A stretch of 64,000 bases of DNA from the IMG/VR virus record IMGVR_UViG_3300009149_000014, positions 1-64,000 of that record, one strand, 5' to 3'. Shown here one piece after another: positions 56,490 to 64,000 of the stretch; the stretch's first letter is position 1; every line of letters begins with the position of its first letter. Source of the DNA: a virus. The position numbers and the translations under genes were made by a program. The notes under the pieces are model-generated. The model made no database searches and was not told where the DNA came from. It was given only the letters and a program-made list of their open reading frames with translations.

Positions 56490-57068
56490 ATGCCCGGATT
56501 TATTATTAATCAATTGGGTGGTAACAATGGCGGGTTCTCTCCAGAACAACGTTACTATGCCTCATTTTCATGGGAGATTGTTGATATTAGTAACAAGCTT
56601 CCCACTTTTGCTCGATTTCTGAATAATACCCTACTTCTTCGCACTGCTACTCTCCCTCACGTTACCTTTCAAAAAATCGAAACAGAAGGAGGGACAATTA
56701 AATACAAGTTCGCTGGTAAACCCGCTTACGAAGATGTTCGAATTTCATGGTACGACACTGAAAATTTAGCAACCGTCTATAAAGAATGGTATAATATCAT
56801 TTATACCAATGATCTCGGCATTCAAGCTCCAAATGCATATAAAGGTGACGCTGTTCTGCGTAAATACTTATCGGACAGACCTGATAGTCAAGCCAGTCCG
56901 GTTACAGAACCAGCCTCCCAACCTAGTGGTACAGTAAGATATCAATTGTTTGGGTCGTGGCCTACGTCATTTAAGGAAAGTGAACTCACCTACCTTGAAG
57001 CGTCCATAAAAAGTGTCGAAGTTACCCTAACATACGATTATTTCGAATCGGAAATAACAGATGCCTAA
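56490..57068 (+). CDS. tail-tube-like protein, copy 3
   Basis: 192 aa from ATG 56490; the longer frame upstream is a shadow of copy 2. MPGFIINQLGG start. YYASFSWEIVD, YKFAGKPAYEDVRISWYDTEN, VRYQLFGSWPTSFKESELTYLEASIKSVEVTLTYDYFE share the tube edge pattern with copies 1 and 2. An extra Pro/Ser-rich loop (DSQASPVTEPASQPSG) precedes it. It overlaps the next gene by 8 bases. Confidence 0.7.
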   Translation: MPGFIINQLGGNNGGFSPEQRYYASFSWEIVDISNKLPTFARFLNNTLLLRTATLPHVTFQKIETEGGTIKYKFAGKPAYEDVRISWYDTENLATVYKEWYNIIYTNDLGIQAPNAYKGDAVLRKYLSDRPDSQASPVTEPASQPSGTVRYQLFGSWPTSFKESELTYLEASIKSVEVTLTYDYFESEITDA

Positions 57069-58107
57069 CGAAGAACGCGAAATCGATTTGGAAGGAAATA
57101 ACACTCCAGCCAAATCTTCCCCTAACCCAGCCAACGAGAAAACTGTTCACGTTGACGAAAAAGAACAACTGAATCCGCAAATTGCCGCACTTGGCAAAGA
57201 CATGACGGACGACGAGTTCTTGTATGCGATTGCCAATGCTCCGGATGAAATGCTCATCCCTTGGGAAGAAGTTCCAATCCCAAGTGGCGGTCTTTATTAC
57301 GAAGGTTGGACAAATGGCACAGTTCGCGTTCGTGCTATGACACAAAGTGTCGAAAAAGCCTTTGCCAACCGACGATTAGTCCAAAGTGGTGGAGCAATCG
57401 ATAAAATGTTCAACACCTGTGCAGAACTCCCAGGTGCAATGGACCCCCAACAATTGTTGATTGGTGATCGAACATTTTTGTTGTACTATATTCGCGGTTT
57501 GACCTACGGTAATTTGTACAAGTTCGTTGTGACTTGTCCTCATTGCAAAGCTGAATCAAGCCACGTTTACGACATGAATGAGCTTTACTCAACTGTCATT
57601 CCGGCAAATCAACAGATTGGCAACGAACCGTTCAAAGTCATTTTACCTCATTTGTCAGCCATTAGTGGTCGTGAAATCTGGGTTGGTGTACGATTCTTAC
57701 GCCAAGCAGATATCACAAACATCATGGCTTCACGTCGATTCAATAAGCGACTCGAAGGAAATAGTGTTCGAGCCGGTAATGTTCGAAATCGTGGACGTCG
57801 AGGCCAAGCACCTCAATCTGGCGTTGATGAACAGCAATCACAAGCAGACATGCTACTAGACGGTTCGGTCGAAAAGACCATTGTTTCCGTCAATGGTAAT
57901 CGCGAACCAGCTTTAATCCAGCAAATCGTTTCACGGCTGCATTCTCGTGATAATGCGGCCATCCGGGACTTCCTGATGGAGAATACCCCCGGAATCGATA
58001 CTACCGTCAATGTAACATGTCCGGAGTGCAGTAATGAGGCAATGATGGAATTGCCCATTACTGACGGGTTTTTTCGTTCGGCTGAGCGATCAGGAACTAG
58101 AAAATAG
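57061..58107 (+). CDS. tail/baseplate assembly protein (T4 gp26-like), short form
   Basis: 348 aa. The N-terminal 60 residues are charged. VPIPSGGLYYEGWTNGTVRVRAMTQSVEKAFANRRLVQ at about 77-114 and GDRTFLLYYIRGLTYGNLYKF are the pattern of T4-type gp26 baseplate assembly proteins. CPHCKAES (near 160) and CPECSNEA (near 322) form a split zinc site. A basic, disordered stretch (NRGRRGQAPQSG) sits before the second Cys pair. It lies between tube and tape-measure genes, where tail assembly chaperones with a frameshift are normally found. A +1 slip at T6 near its 3' end would add 73 residues (next entry). Confidence 0.65.
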   Translation: MPNEEREIDLEGNNTPAKSSPNPANEKTVHVDEKEQLNPQIAALGKDMTDDEFLYAIANAPDEMLIPWEEVPIPSGGLYYEGWTNGTVRVRAMTQSVEKAFANRRLVQSGGAIDKMFNTCAELPGAMDPQQLLIGDRTFLLYYIRGLTYGNLYKFVVTCPHCKAESSHVYDMNELYSTVIPANQQIGNEPFKVILPHLSAISGREIWVGVRFLRQADITNIMASRRFNKRLEGNSVRAGNVRNRGRRGQAPQSGVDEQQSQADMLLDGSVEKTIVSVNGNREPALIQQIVSRLHSRDNAAIRDFLMENTPGIDTTVNVTCPECSNEAMMELPITDGFFRSAERSGTRK

Positions 58108-58297
58108 ATACGAATCGCTCTTAGAAGAACAGTATCTATTGAAAAAACACGCTAATCTTTCATTGTTCGAACAAGAACAGATCCCAGCTGAAGATCGCCG
58201 ATGGTGGCTCGAAAGGATCAAAAAAGACAACGAAGAAGCAGAAAACCAATCTCGACGAGCCCAAGGCCCATCGAGAGCACCCGGTAGCCGTTCCTAA
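58073..58297 (+). CDS. probable +1 frameshift extension of the tail-assembly protein
   Basis: The +1 frame is open from 58046 to TAA at 58295-58297 and has no ATG, GTG or TTG start before its core, so independent initiation is unlikely. At GGG TTT TTT CGT (58066-58077) a +1 slip of Phe-tRNA from TTT to TTC gives FFVRLSDQELENRYESL. The extension is helical, charged and contains IPAEDRRWWLERIKKDNEE, the Pro-x-x-x-R-x-W helix typical of the end of T4-like tail chaperones. The fused product would be about 411 aa. An artefactual extra T in the T6 run is the alternative explanation. Confidence 0.6.
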   Translation, partial: FVRLSDQELENRYESLLEEQYLLKKHANLSLFEQEQIPAEDRRWWLERIKKDNEEAENQSRRAQGPSRAPGSRS

Positions 58298-58299
58298 AT

Positions 58300-58324
58300 G
58301 CTAAATTATCAAAACTAATTTAGC
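58300..58324 (+). promoter_or_regulatory. small AT-rich hairpin before the next virion gene
   Basis: GCTAAATT (58300-58307) and AATTTAGC (58317-58324) form a perfect 8-bp stem in the 45-base gap. There is no T-tract, so termination is unlikely. The ribosome site AAAAGGAAC follows it. Confidence 0.45.
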
Positions 58325-58342
58325 AACAAAAGGAACAATCTT

Positions 58343-59257
58343 ATGGCTGCATGTGACTGTCTAATTGAAAACGCCTATCCACGAATCAGCGGTCGAACAG
58401 GCAATCTGATCGATCTCAACGTGGATTTCTACAACAATGGTAAACTCGATGATCCATTTTGGATTCAAAGAGTCGAGATTTACCGTTGTTCTGTTTCACC
58501 AGCAAATCTCGAAGCAGTTATCTCCTTCGCAGATCCCACAGATCTCATCTACCCTGCACCAGCTTGCCAAGAGACCATCCCAGTAGATGTGGGCCAATGT
58601 GGAACAGCACCCCCTGCTAACCCAACCCCCATCCCAGGCAAATACCACCTACCATTCTTGATTCCATCAGACTTCAAAGCACCTGATGTATACATCGACG
58701 TTTGGTACTTCTACCCAAAGAACCCATGCCTGGGCGATCAATATCCAGACGTTTGCGACCCATCAGACATCACATCAGGATTCCAAGTCGATCCTCTATG
58801 TGACCCAACCGATCCAATCTTCTACGATCAACTCGTCACCTGCTGCCACCGATTCTGGGTATACCCAGACTCTTGGATGTGTGACGATAAACTCCAAACT
58901 GTCAATTTCGGTTTCGAACCACTCAACACCAGATTTAACAGCCCAGAAACCAAACCACTCGAAGTGGGCTTGATTCCACTGCCAGTATACAGCTACAACA
59001 AGTCACTCGTCGACTCATTGATCCCATTCATCAAAGGATCAATCACAGTTGGTACTCAATACTGTGACGTTTTGGTTCAAGATGCTCCAATGGATTTGGG
59101 ATTCCGTCAAGGAAATTACCGATCCAATCCATGGGTCGTTAAATGGAACCTCGACACCACGACCTTCATCCGAGGATCTTACTGGTACCAAGTCAAATTG
59201 ACTCTTCCAGATGGATCGACACGTGTTAGCCAGAAATTCTGGTTCGAGATTCGGTAA
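58343..59257 (+). CDS. Cys-rich virion structural protein (304 aa)
   Basis: 304 aa with a good ribosome site. Beta-rich, with about fifteen Cys mostly in pairs (CDC, CQE, CGT, CCHR, CDDK), rich in Pro, Asp and Tyr, with no membrane span or signal. VKWNLDTTTFIRGSYWYQVKLTLPDGSTRVSQKFWFEIR at the end looks like an Ig-like domain. Probably a tail-side or baseplate protein. Family not recognised. Confidence 0.6.
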   Translation: MAACDCLIENAYPRISGRTGNLIDLNVDFYNNGKLDDPFWIQRVEIYRCSVSPANLEAVISFADPTDLIYPAPACQETIPVDVGQCGTAPPANPTPIPGKYHLPFLIPSDFKAPDVYIDVWYFYPKNPCLGDQYPDVCDPSDITSGFQVDPLCDPTDPIFYDQLVTCCHRFWVYPDSWMCDDKLQTVNFGFEPLNTRFNSPETKPLEVGLIPLPVYSYNKSLVDSLIPFIKGSITVGTQYCDVLVQDAPMDLGFRQGNYRSNPWVVKWNLDTTTFIRGSYWYQVKLTLPDGSTRVSQKFWFEIR

Positions 59258-59289
59258 TATCCGAACAGTCGAAATCGTGTTATACTTGT

Positions 59290-60417
59290 ATGAAGTATAA
59301 AATCCCGCCCGATAAAATTCGCAAATGGATCGAGGCGAACTTTGATTATAAAGTTCGCAAAAGCGGACGTGAATATCTAATTTGCAATCCCCTGTATGAC
59401 ACTGATAAAAAACGATTCAATATCAACATTGAAACGGGGGGTTGCCACGATTGGAACGGCGACGAATGGGCCGGTGATCCTAATCCCAAAACCGGCAAAC
59501 GCCCTTGCCATATTGTTCGTTTTGTTCAACTTTATCGCGGTGTAAGCTTCCGCGATGCTCTCCGTGAACTCATCGGCGACGGAGCCCTGATACACGCTTA
59601 TCAGCGTTCAGAGCCCGCCGAAGTCAAAGAAGACACCACGGAGACCATGGCGATTCAGATTCCGAAGGGCTTTAAGCCCCTCGATAATCCGGATTCCCTC
59701 ATGAAACGGCCTCTATGGAATTATCTTCTGTACAGAGGATACACACCAGAAGAAATAATTGAACAAAATATCCACTATCGTGGTTCTGATATTCTATGGC
59801 TTTATACCGAGTTCGGCGAATTGGTTTATATGCAAAGTCGGAACATCTATACCAAAAGGTTCTGGTTCCCTTCGACTGATGTTCTGGATGATCAAAATGA
59901 GAAGATCGGAGAATTAGAAGTCACTCGGGACCACGTGTTGTACGGCTTTGATGAAATCCCCAGAGCCGAATATATTATCCTCACGGAATCGATTTTCGAC
60001 AAAAACACTCTCGGTATACACACTCTTGGTACTGGTGGAGTTATTCTGTCTGAAGGACAATTGAAGAGAATTAAGCTTATTGGCCCCAAACAGGGGATAG
60101 TATTAGCTCCCGATAATGACAAACCAGCCATCGAAAGTATTCTTACTAATGCTCCTCGATTGGCAAATATGGGGTATAAAGTCTTTTTCTCTATTCCTCC
60201 TAGTCTTCCCTACACCAACGCTAAAGGTGAAGAGGAATTTACGAAGGATTGGAATGAGATGTTGACGGGATTAAAATTAACGAGACCCCAGATCGTTGAA
60301 ACAATGAATCAGAGATTGGTTCCTTTCAACGAAATAACCAGGCTCCGATTGAGACAATTATTGGTATCGGATAAAAAGGCACTTAACAATGGCAAATCAA
60401 GATCATTCCTCGCCTAA
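59290..60417 (+). CDS. gp61: DnaG-type DNA primase (toprim; T4 gp61-like)
   Basis: 375 aa. The N-terminal 80 residues (REYLICNPLYDTDKKRFNINIETGGCHDWN...GKRPCHIVRF) are a zinc-ribbon primase start resembling CHC2 domains, with the Cys/His spaced out. The toprim core starts EYIILTESIFDKNTLGI near 231 (catalytic Glu) and continues GIVLAPDNDKPA near 278 (DxD). No helicase domain, so it works with the separate gp41-like helicase. It is encoded in the tail operon, far from the other replication genes. Confidence 0.8.
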   Translation: MKYKIPPDKIRKWIEANFDYKVRKSGREYLICNPLYDTDKKRFNINIETGGCHDWNGDEWAGDPNPKTGKRPCHIVRFVQLYRGVSFRDALRELIGDGALIHAYQRSEPAEVKEDTTETMAIQIPKGFKPLDNPDSLMKRPLWNYLLYRGYTPEEIIEQNIHYRGSDILWLYTEFGELVYMQSRNIYTKRFWFPSTDVLDDQNEKIGELEVTRDHVLYGFDEIPRAEYIILTESIFDKNTLGIHTLGTGGVILSEGQLKRIKLIGPKQGIVLAPDNDKPAIESILTNAPRLANMGYKVFFSIPPSLPYTNAKGEEEFTKDWNEMLTGLKLTRPQIVETMNQRLVPFNEITRLRLRQLLVSDKKALNNGKSRSFLA

Positions 60418-60976
60418 GCCTCGCGTCTGGACCCGTGATGAAATTTCCGATTGGTTAGAATCACAACCTCCGGAATTTCAGGAAGTTCTGAAAGGAATGG
60501 GCCGTCTGATGTTGAAGTCTCATGCCGTTCGCGATCTTGCTGATGGATATAGTACGGTTCGCCGTTATCTTGAAAATGGATGGGTTATTCCGAGTGATTT
60601 GACAGCTGACACCTCTTTGATTAATCTCGGTATGATTGCACTTAAAAGAATGAGTAACCGTGGTATTCGACCTTTAGTTGCTCAACAAGCTCCGGCTATG
60701 CAGGTTTCTAGTCCAGGTGGATGGTTTGGAATGTTCAAGGACATGATGTTGGGTGCTCAAGAAGCCAGGATTTATGGAAATCTTGCTAATTTGGGTAATA
60801 ATCATCGTGAACAGATGAATTTTAACCATGAGGCTGAACGACGCCGACAAGAAGCTGATTATGCGGCGGACCGATATCGCAATGAGATGCTTCAAATAGA
60901 GCGTAGCCGAGCACAAGCTGAAGAACGCGAACGTCGATGTACTATTGATGGTCAAGGTAATAAATTATATTACTAA
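60389..60976 (+). CDS. hypothetical protein with C-terminal coiled coil (195 aa)
   Basis: 195 aa, overlaps the primase by 29 bases. N-terminal helix-rich part (TRDEISDWLESQPPEFQEVLKGM). SSPGGWFGMFKDMMLG in the middle looks like a membrane-proximal or amphipathic segment. Residues 140-185 are a charged coiled coil (NHEAERRRQEADYAADRYRNE). It sits just before the tape-measure gene. Function unknown; a tape-measure chaperone or baseplate protein is possible. Confidence 0.55.
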   Translation: MANQDHSSPKPRVWTRDEISDWLESQPPEFQEVLKGMGRLMLKSHAVRDLADGYSTVRRYLENGWVIPSDLTADTSLINLGMIALKRMSNRGIRPLVAQQAPAMQVSSPGGWFGMFKDMMLGAQEARIYGNLANLGNNHREQMNFNHEAERRRQEADYAADRYRNEMLQIERSRAQAEERERRCTIDGQGNKLYY

Positions 60977-61058
60977 TCCGACGTTTGTTTCAGTACCATT
61001 ATCAGTAAATATAGATGGAGTCTTTTTCCATTGATTGTTAGCTTACTGGTACTTCTCT

Positions 61059-64000
61059 ATGGCGTTCGATCCGAATCTCTACGCTATTCAAATTGCATTG
61101 AGCATTGACGCTGGTGAAGCGTTTAAGACTGTCAGTGATTTGGAAGGAAGAGTAAACAGTATCGAGGATGCCTTCTCAAAGGCAATGACTCAGACTTTGG
61201 GTCATGTGGCTACTGTTACTAGTGAGATTAATTCTCAGCTAGAAGGTATGACCGGACTTGTTACCGATATTAATGCTCAATATGCTGTTCAATTCGATCA
61301 GATAAGTGATACCTTAAATCGCGAATTGGAGCAAGTTAACAATATCGAACGAATCCAAGAAATCGAAGAAGAGCTATATGATCTTCGTCAAGAAATGTTC
61401 GAGAGTCTACAAGAATTCCGACTTATCAATGAACAATTGGTCGTTCTTTTTGAGAATCAACGAGTAACAACAACTGGTCTGAGCGATGTTTATGATGAAA
61501 TGCTTGATCAGTTAGAAGAAATGGGTGTTGATACTGATAACATCCGTAAATCTCTTGCAGGTTCAATTAATCAAGCGAGAGCATTTCGCACAGAATTCCA
61601 AGATATTCTACGAACGATTCAGCAATCCGCCACTGCGATGTATGCGAATGCAACAGCTATGGCTGAGATTACTAAGATGACCGAAAGATTCGTTACGGCG
61701 AATTATCGGGCATATGGCACACAACATCAACTTATGGAAGCTGTGACTGATACAGCTTCTGAATTTGGTGTTTTGCATGACGCAACAGCTGAAGCATATG
61801 AACAATTAATGGGTATTAGAGTTCCAATCGAATTGTTGGAACAATATGCCGGAATGGTCACTCAAACGTCTCGAATTTCAGGTGCTGGAACCCGCCAACT
61901 AGCAGACTATACTCGGACAATGGCAGGTAGCGGTCTAGAAGCTGGTGATACAGCTTACGTTTTATCCACATTGACGGCGGCTCAAGAACAATTCGGATTG
62001 ACCACCGATGAAGTAAACAAGATCCTTGCTGAGAATCTTGAAAAACTGGGTATGATGACTACTATTTATGGTAGTGATATTCCTAGAGATATGGCAATCG
62101 CACAAGCGGCTTTTGCTGGACTTATCAAACAAACTGGAGCAAGTGCACAAGCTGGCAATAAGCTTAACGAAATGTTGTACGCTACGGGTCAAGAAGCCAT
62201 TATTTTAAGGGCCAAACTTGGTGCTGCATTTAATGATGATACTGCCAGTCGATTTGATGTCATCAATGATAAATTTGGCGATATGGGCAAACAACTTTAT
62301 GAAGCTCAAGTAAGATCGAAACAAACTGGTGAATCAATCGATGGTCTTGTAATTGCTCTCGGTGCTCAAGCTAAAGCAATGGGTGGTAGTTATGAAATGG
62401 TCGATATGTATGCTAGAGCCATTAGAGATGCTGGTGGTGACTTAAACGCTGCTGTCAAACCATTTGCTGAATATGAACGCCAAATTGGTGCAGCTCAAGA
62501 CCGGCAACGCCAATTCACACAAAGCATTAACACTCTCTATTTCTCTGTTCAAAGTCTAACGGCTTCATTGTTTGCTTTGGTGCAACCAGTTATCCAATTT
62601 ATCGCCAGAGGGATGATTCCTCTGATTCAGATCGCCACATTTGTTGTCGACTCTTTCGTCAGCATCATTGACGTCTTCACAGGAACTTGGACAGCCTTAG
62701 AAGGTCTCATTCCACCATTGGCTTGGGTCCGCCAAGGTTTAGAAATGTTGGTCGCGGCTGGAATTCTTCTTGGTCCAGTAATCGGCGGTCTGATCGGATT
62801 GTTCTCCGCTGCTGCTGGTATGGTAGGTTTATTCGCTGGATCATTAGCTGCTATTGGCACGATATTTAGCCAATTTACTGGACTAGTCCAAGCCGGGCTT
62901 GCGAATCTTGGGCAATTGTTTATTTCATTTATGACCACCATCGGTACTGGTCTTGCAAGACTTGGTAGTGCAGTTGCTCCAGTAATGTTACCATTATTGG
63001 CCTTGGGTGGTGCTCTCTTAATGGTCGGTGCTTCGGCTTACTTGTTCGCTCAAGCTACTGTAATGATCGCTCAAGAAGGTTGGGCGGCTGTTGGTGTGAT
63101 GTTCGGACTTGTGGCTGCTATCGGTTTATTAGGACTTGCACTAGTTGGCCTCGGTATGCTTGCTCAAGGGCCTGTTGCATTGGGTTTGCTTGCTGTTGGT
63201 GCTGCTTTACTAATGGTTGGTGGTGCGGTCTATTTGGTTGGTGCTGGAATCGGTTTAGCGGCTAACGGTATGGCAGCACTTGTTGCAGCTGTGCCACCTG
63301 ATATTGGTGTTCGATTCGTGAGTTTGGCTGCTGGGCTGACCGCTTTGAGTCTAAGTGCTTGGATTATCACTCCCGGATTGCTTGTACTTGGTGTTGGGCT
63401 AGCTGCCATTGCTATTCCAGCGTATGTGGCTGGAATCGGTTTGACATCATTAGCATCGGCAATGGAATCATTGCAAGATATTACATTCCCAGATATTGGT
63501 GGGAAAATGCTCCTGTTCGCTCTCGATCTAGCTGCTGGAGCCTTGATCCTTGGTGCAGCTCTTATCCCATTAACTATTGCTGGTGCTGGGCTTTACATGT
63601 TCGCTCAAGGACTTCAAGCTCTACAGGGGTTTGAGGTTCCAGATCTTGGCGGCAAATTGATTATAATGGCTGGGAGCCTCGTTATCGGTGCTTATTTATT
63701 AGGAGCTGCTATTGCTCCATTAATAATTGCTGGTGCGGGTCTTTGGGCTTTTGCTCAAGGATTGAAACAGATGCAGGGGCTTGAGGTTCCTGATATTGGT
63801 CCTAAATTGATTGTGATGGCTGGAAGCCTTGCTCTTGGTGCTTATCTTCTTGGTGCTGCTGTTTGGCCTTTAATTATCGCTGGTGCTGGGCTTTACGCTT
63901 TTGCTACTGGTTTGCAACAATTGCAGGGGCTTGAGGTTCCAGATCTTGGTGGTAAGTTAATTGTGATGGCCGGGAGCCTTGCTCTTGGTGCTTATCTTCT
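61059..64000 (+). CDS. tape measure protein, 3' end outside window
   Basis: At least 980 aa without a stop, running off the window. ATG 61059 is the first good start; a TTG at 61035 is in frame. Residues about 20-250 are coiled coil (DLEGRVNSIEDAFSK, IEEELYDLRQEMFESLQEF). Around 260-480 lies the conserved phage tape-measure region (DTAYVLSTLTAAQEQFG...). From about residue 515 it is strongly hydrophobic, Gly/Ala/Leu-rich (LLALGGALLMVGASAYLFAQ), with 50-residue tandem repeats. Tape measures set tail length and enter the host membrane on ejection. The gene is the longest in the tail block and follows the chaperone-like genes, the expected order. Confidence 0.88.
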   Translation, partial: MAFDPNLYAIQIALSIDAGEAFKTVSDLEGRVNSIEDAFSKAMTQTLGHVATVTSEINSQLEGMTGLVTDINAQYAVQFDQISDTLNRELEQVNNIERIQEIEEELYDLRQEMFESLQEFRLINEQLVVLFENQRVTTTGLSDVYDEMLDQLEEMGVDTDNIRKSLAGSINQARAFRTEFQDILRTIQQSATAMYANATAMAEITKMTERFVTANYRAYGTQHQLMEAVTDTASEFGVLHDATAEAYEQLMGIRVPIELLEQYAGMVTQTSRISGAGTRQLADYTRTMAGSGLEAGDTAYVLSTLTAAQEQFGLTTDEVNKILAENLEKLGMMTTIYGSDIPRDMAIAQAAFAGLIKQTGASAQAGNKLNEMLYATGQEAIILRAKLGAAFNDDTASRFDVINDKFGDMGKQLYEAQVRSKQTGESIDGLVIALGAQAKAMGGSYEMVDMYARAIRDAGGDLNAAVKPFAEYERQIGAAQDRQRQFTQSINTLYFSVQSLTASLFALVQPVIQFIARGMIPLIQIATFVVDSFVSIIDVFTGTWTALEGLIPPLAWVRQGLEMLVAAGILLGPVIGGLIGLFSAAAGMVGLFAGSLAAIGTIFSQFTGLVQAGLANLGQLFISFMTTIGTGLARLGSAVAPVMLPLLALGGALLMVGASAYLFAQATVMIAQEGWAAVGVMFGLVAAIGLLGLALVGLGMLAQGPVALGLLAVGAALLMVGGAVYLVGAGIGLAANGMAALVAAVPPDIGVRFVSLAAGLTALSLSAWIITPGLLVLGVGLAAIAIPAYVAGIGLTSLASAMESLQDITFPDIGGKMLLFALDLAAGALILGAALIPLTIAGAGLYMFAQGLQALQGFEVPDLGGKLIIMAGSLVIGAYLLGAAIAPLIIAGAGLWAFAQGLKQMQGLEVPDIGPKLIVMAGSLALGAYLLGAAVWPLIIAGAGLYAFATGLQQLQGLEVPDLGGKLIVMAGSLALGAYL
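63474..64000 (+). repeat. 150-bp tandem repeats in the tape measure gene, continuing past the window
   Basis: In-frame copies begin at about 63474, 63624, 63774 and 63924, exactly 150 bases apart. Each encodes a 50-residue unit of the form LQGLEVPDIGGKLI...GAYLLGAA...IAGAGL. The copies at 63774 and 63924 are nearly identical at the DNA level; the first is degenerate. This is a graded, recently expanded array. Confidence 0.93.

Noticed and set aside
62627-63634. Several 60-104-aa ORFs across the tape measure gene
   Set aside because: Cys/Trp-rich or Pro-rich shadows of the Gly/Ala/Leu codons of the tape measure; the long plus-strand frame is uninterrupted.

Overview
This window is part of the genome of a large contractile-tailed (myovirus-type) bacteriophage. 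It carries a tail sheath, three tail-tube-like proteins and a tape-measure protein. It also carries a T4-style replication and recombination set: gp46/gp47 nuclease, gp41-type helicase, toprim primase, gp32-like SSB, 5'-3' exonuclease and endonuclease VII. No rRNA, canonical tRNA, integrase or CRISPR array was seen. Genes are packed head to tail, with ATGA or TAATG stop/start overlaps almost everywhere. Much of the set is not T4-like. The replicase is a bacterial-type DNA polymerase III alpha split into two genes, the recombinase is a bacterial-type RecA, and the ligase is a full-length NAD-dependent enzyme with a BRCT domain. Three inteins interrupt the two polymerase genes and recA. The host is not determinable; a CMP-Kdo-synthetase-like gene hints at a Gram-negative host (inference).

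Region by region: 1-5.9 kb holds the gp46/DinG-like helicase operon (minus strand) and divergent gp47. 5.9-10.8 kb holds a fibre-like virion protein, unknown genes and an actin-like ATPase. 10.8-18.5 kb holds the split, intein-bearing DNA polymerase III alpha, with a C2H2-finger gene between the halves. 18.5-25.7 kb holds zinc proteins, a flavoenzyme-like protein, a KdsB-like cytidylyltransferase and the intein-bearing RecA. 25.6-32.9 kb is a replication block: helicase, GroES-like protein, a very divergent family A polymerase-like protein, SSB, exonuclease and endonuclease VII. 33-41.3 kb is mostly sugar-transfer genes with a sulfotransferase. 41.3-44.8 kb holds a structured RNA candidate, DNA ligase and GDP-mannose dehydratase. 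44.9-64 kb is the virion block: neck-like proteins, sheath, three tube-like proteins, a tail-assembly protein with a likely frameshift extension, a primase and the start of the tape measure.

How they fit together: Pol III alpha, helicase, primase, SSB, ligase and 5' exonuclease could form a phage replisome. RecA, gp46/gp47, the DinG-like helicase and endonuclease VII would drive recombination-dependent replication and branch resolution before packaging. The glycan genes could modify virion proteins or the host surface.

The points most worth a second look are: the Pol III split just before its catalytic aspartate motif, with an intein in each half; a probable +1 frameshift at T6 in the tail chaperone-like gene (58069-58075); the minimal family A polymerase-like protein; a perfect 11-bp hairpin just inside the 5' exonuclease gene; a structured RNA upstream of ligA; and divergent genes that share a CATG for both start codons.
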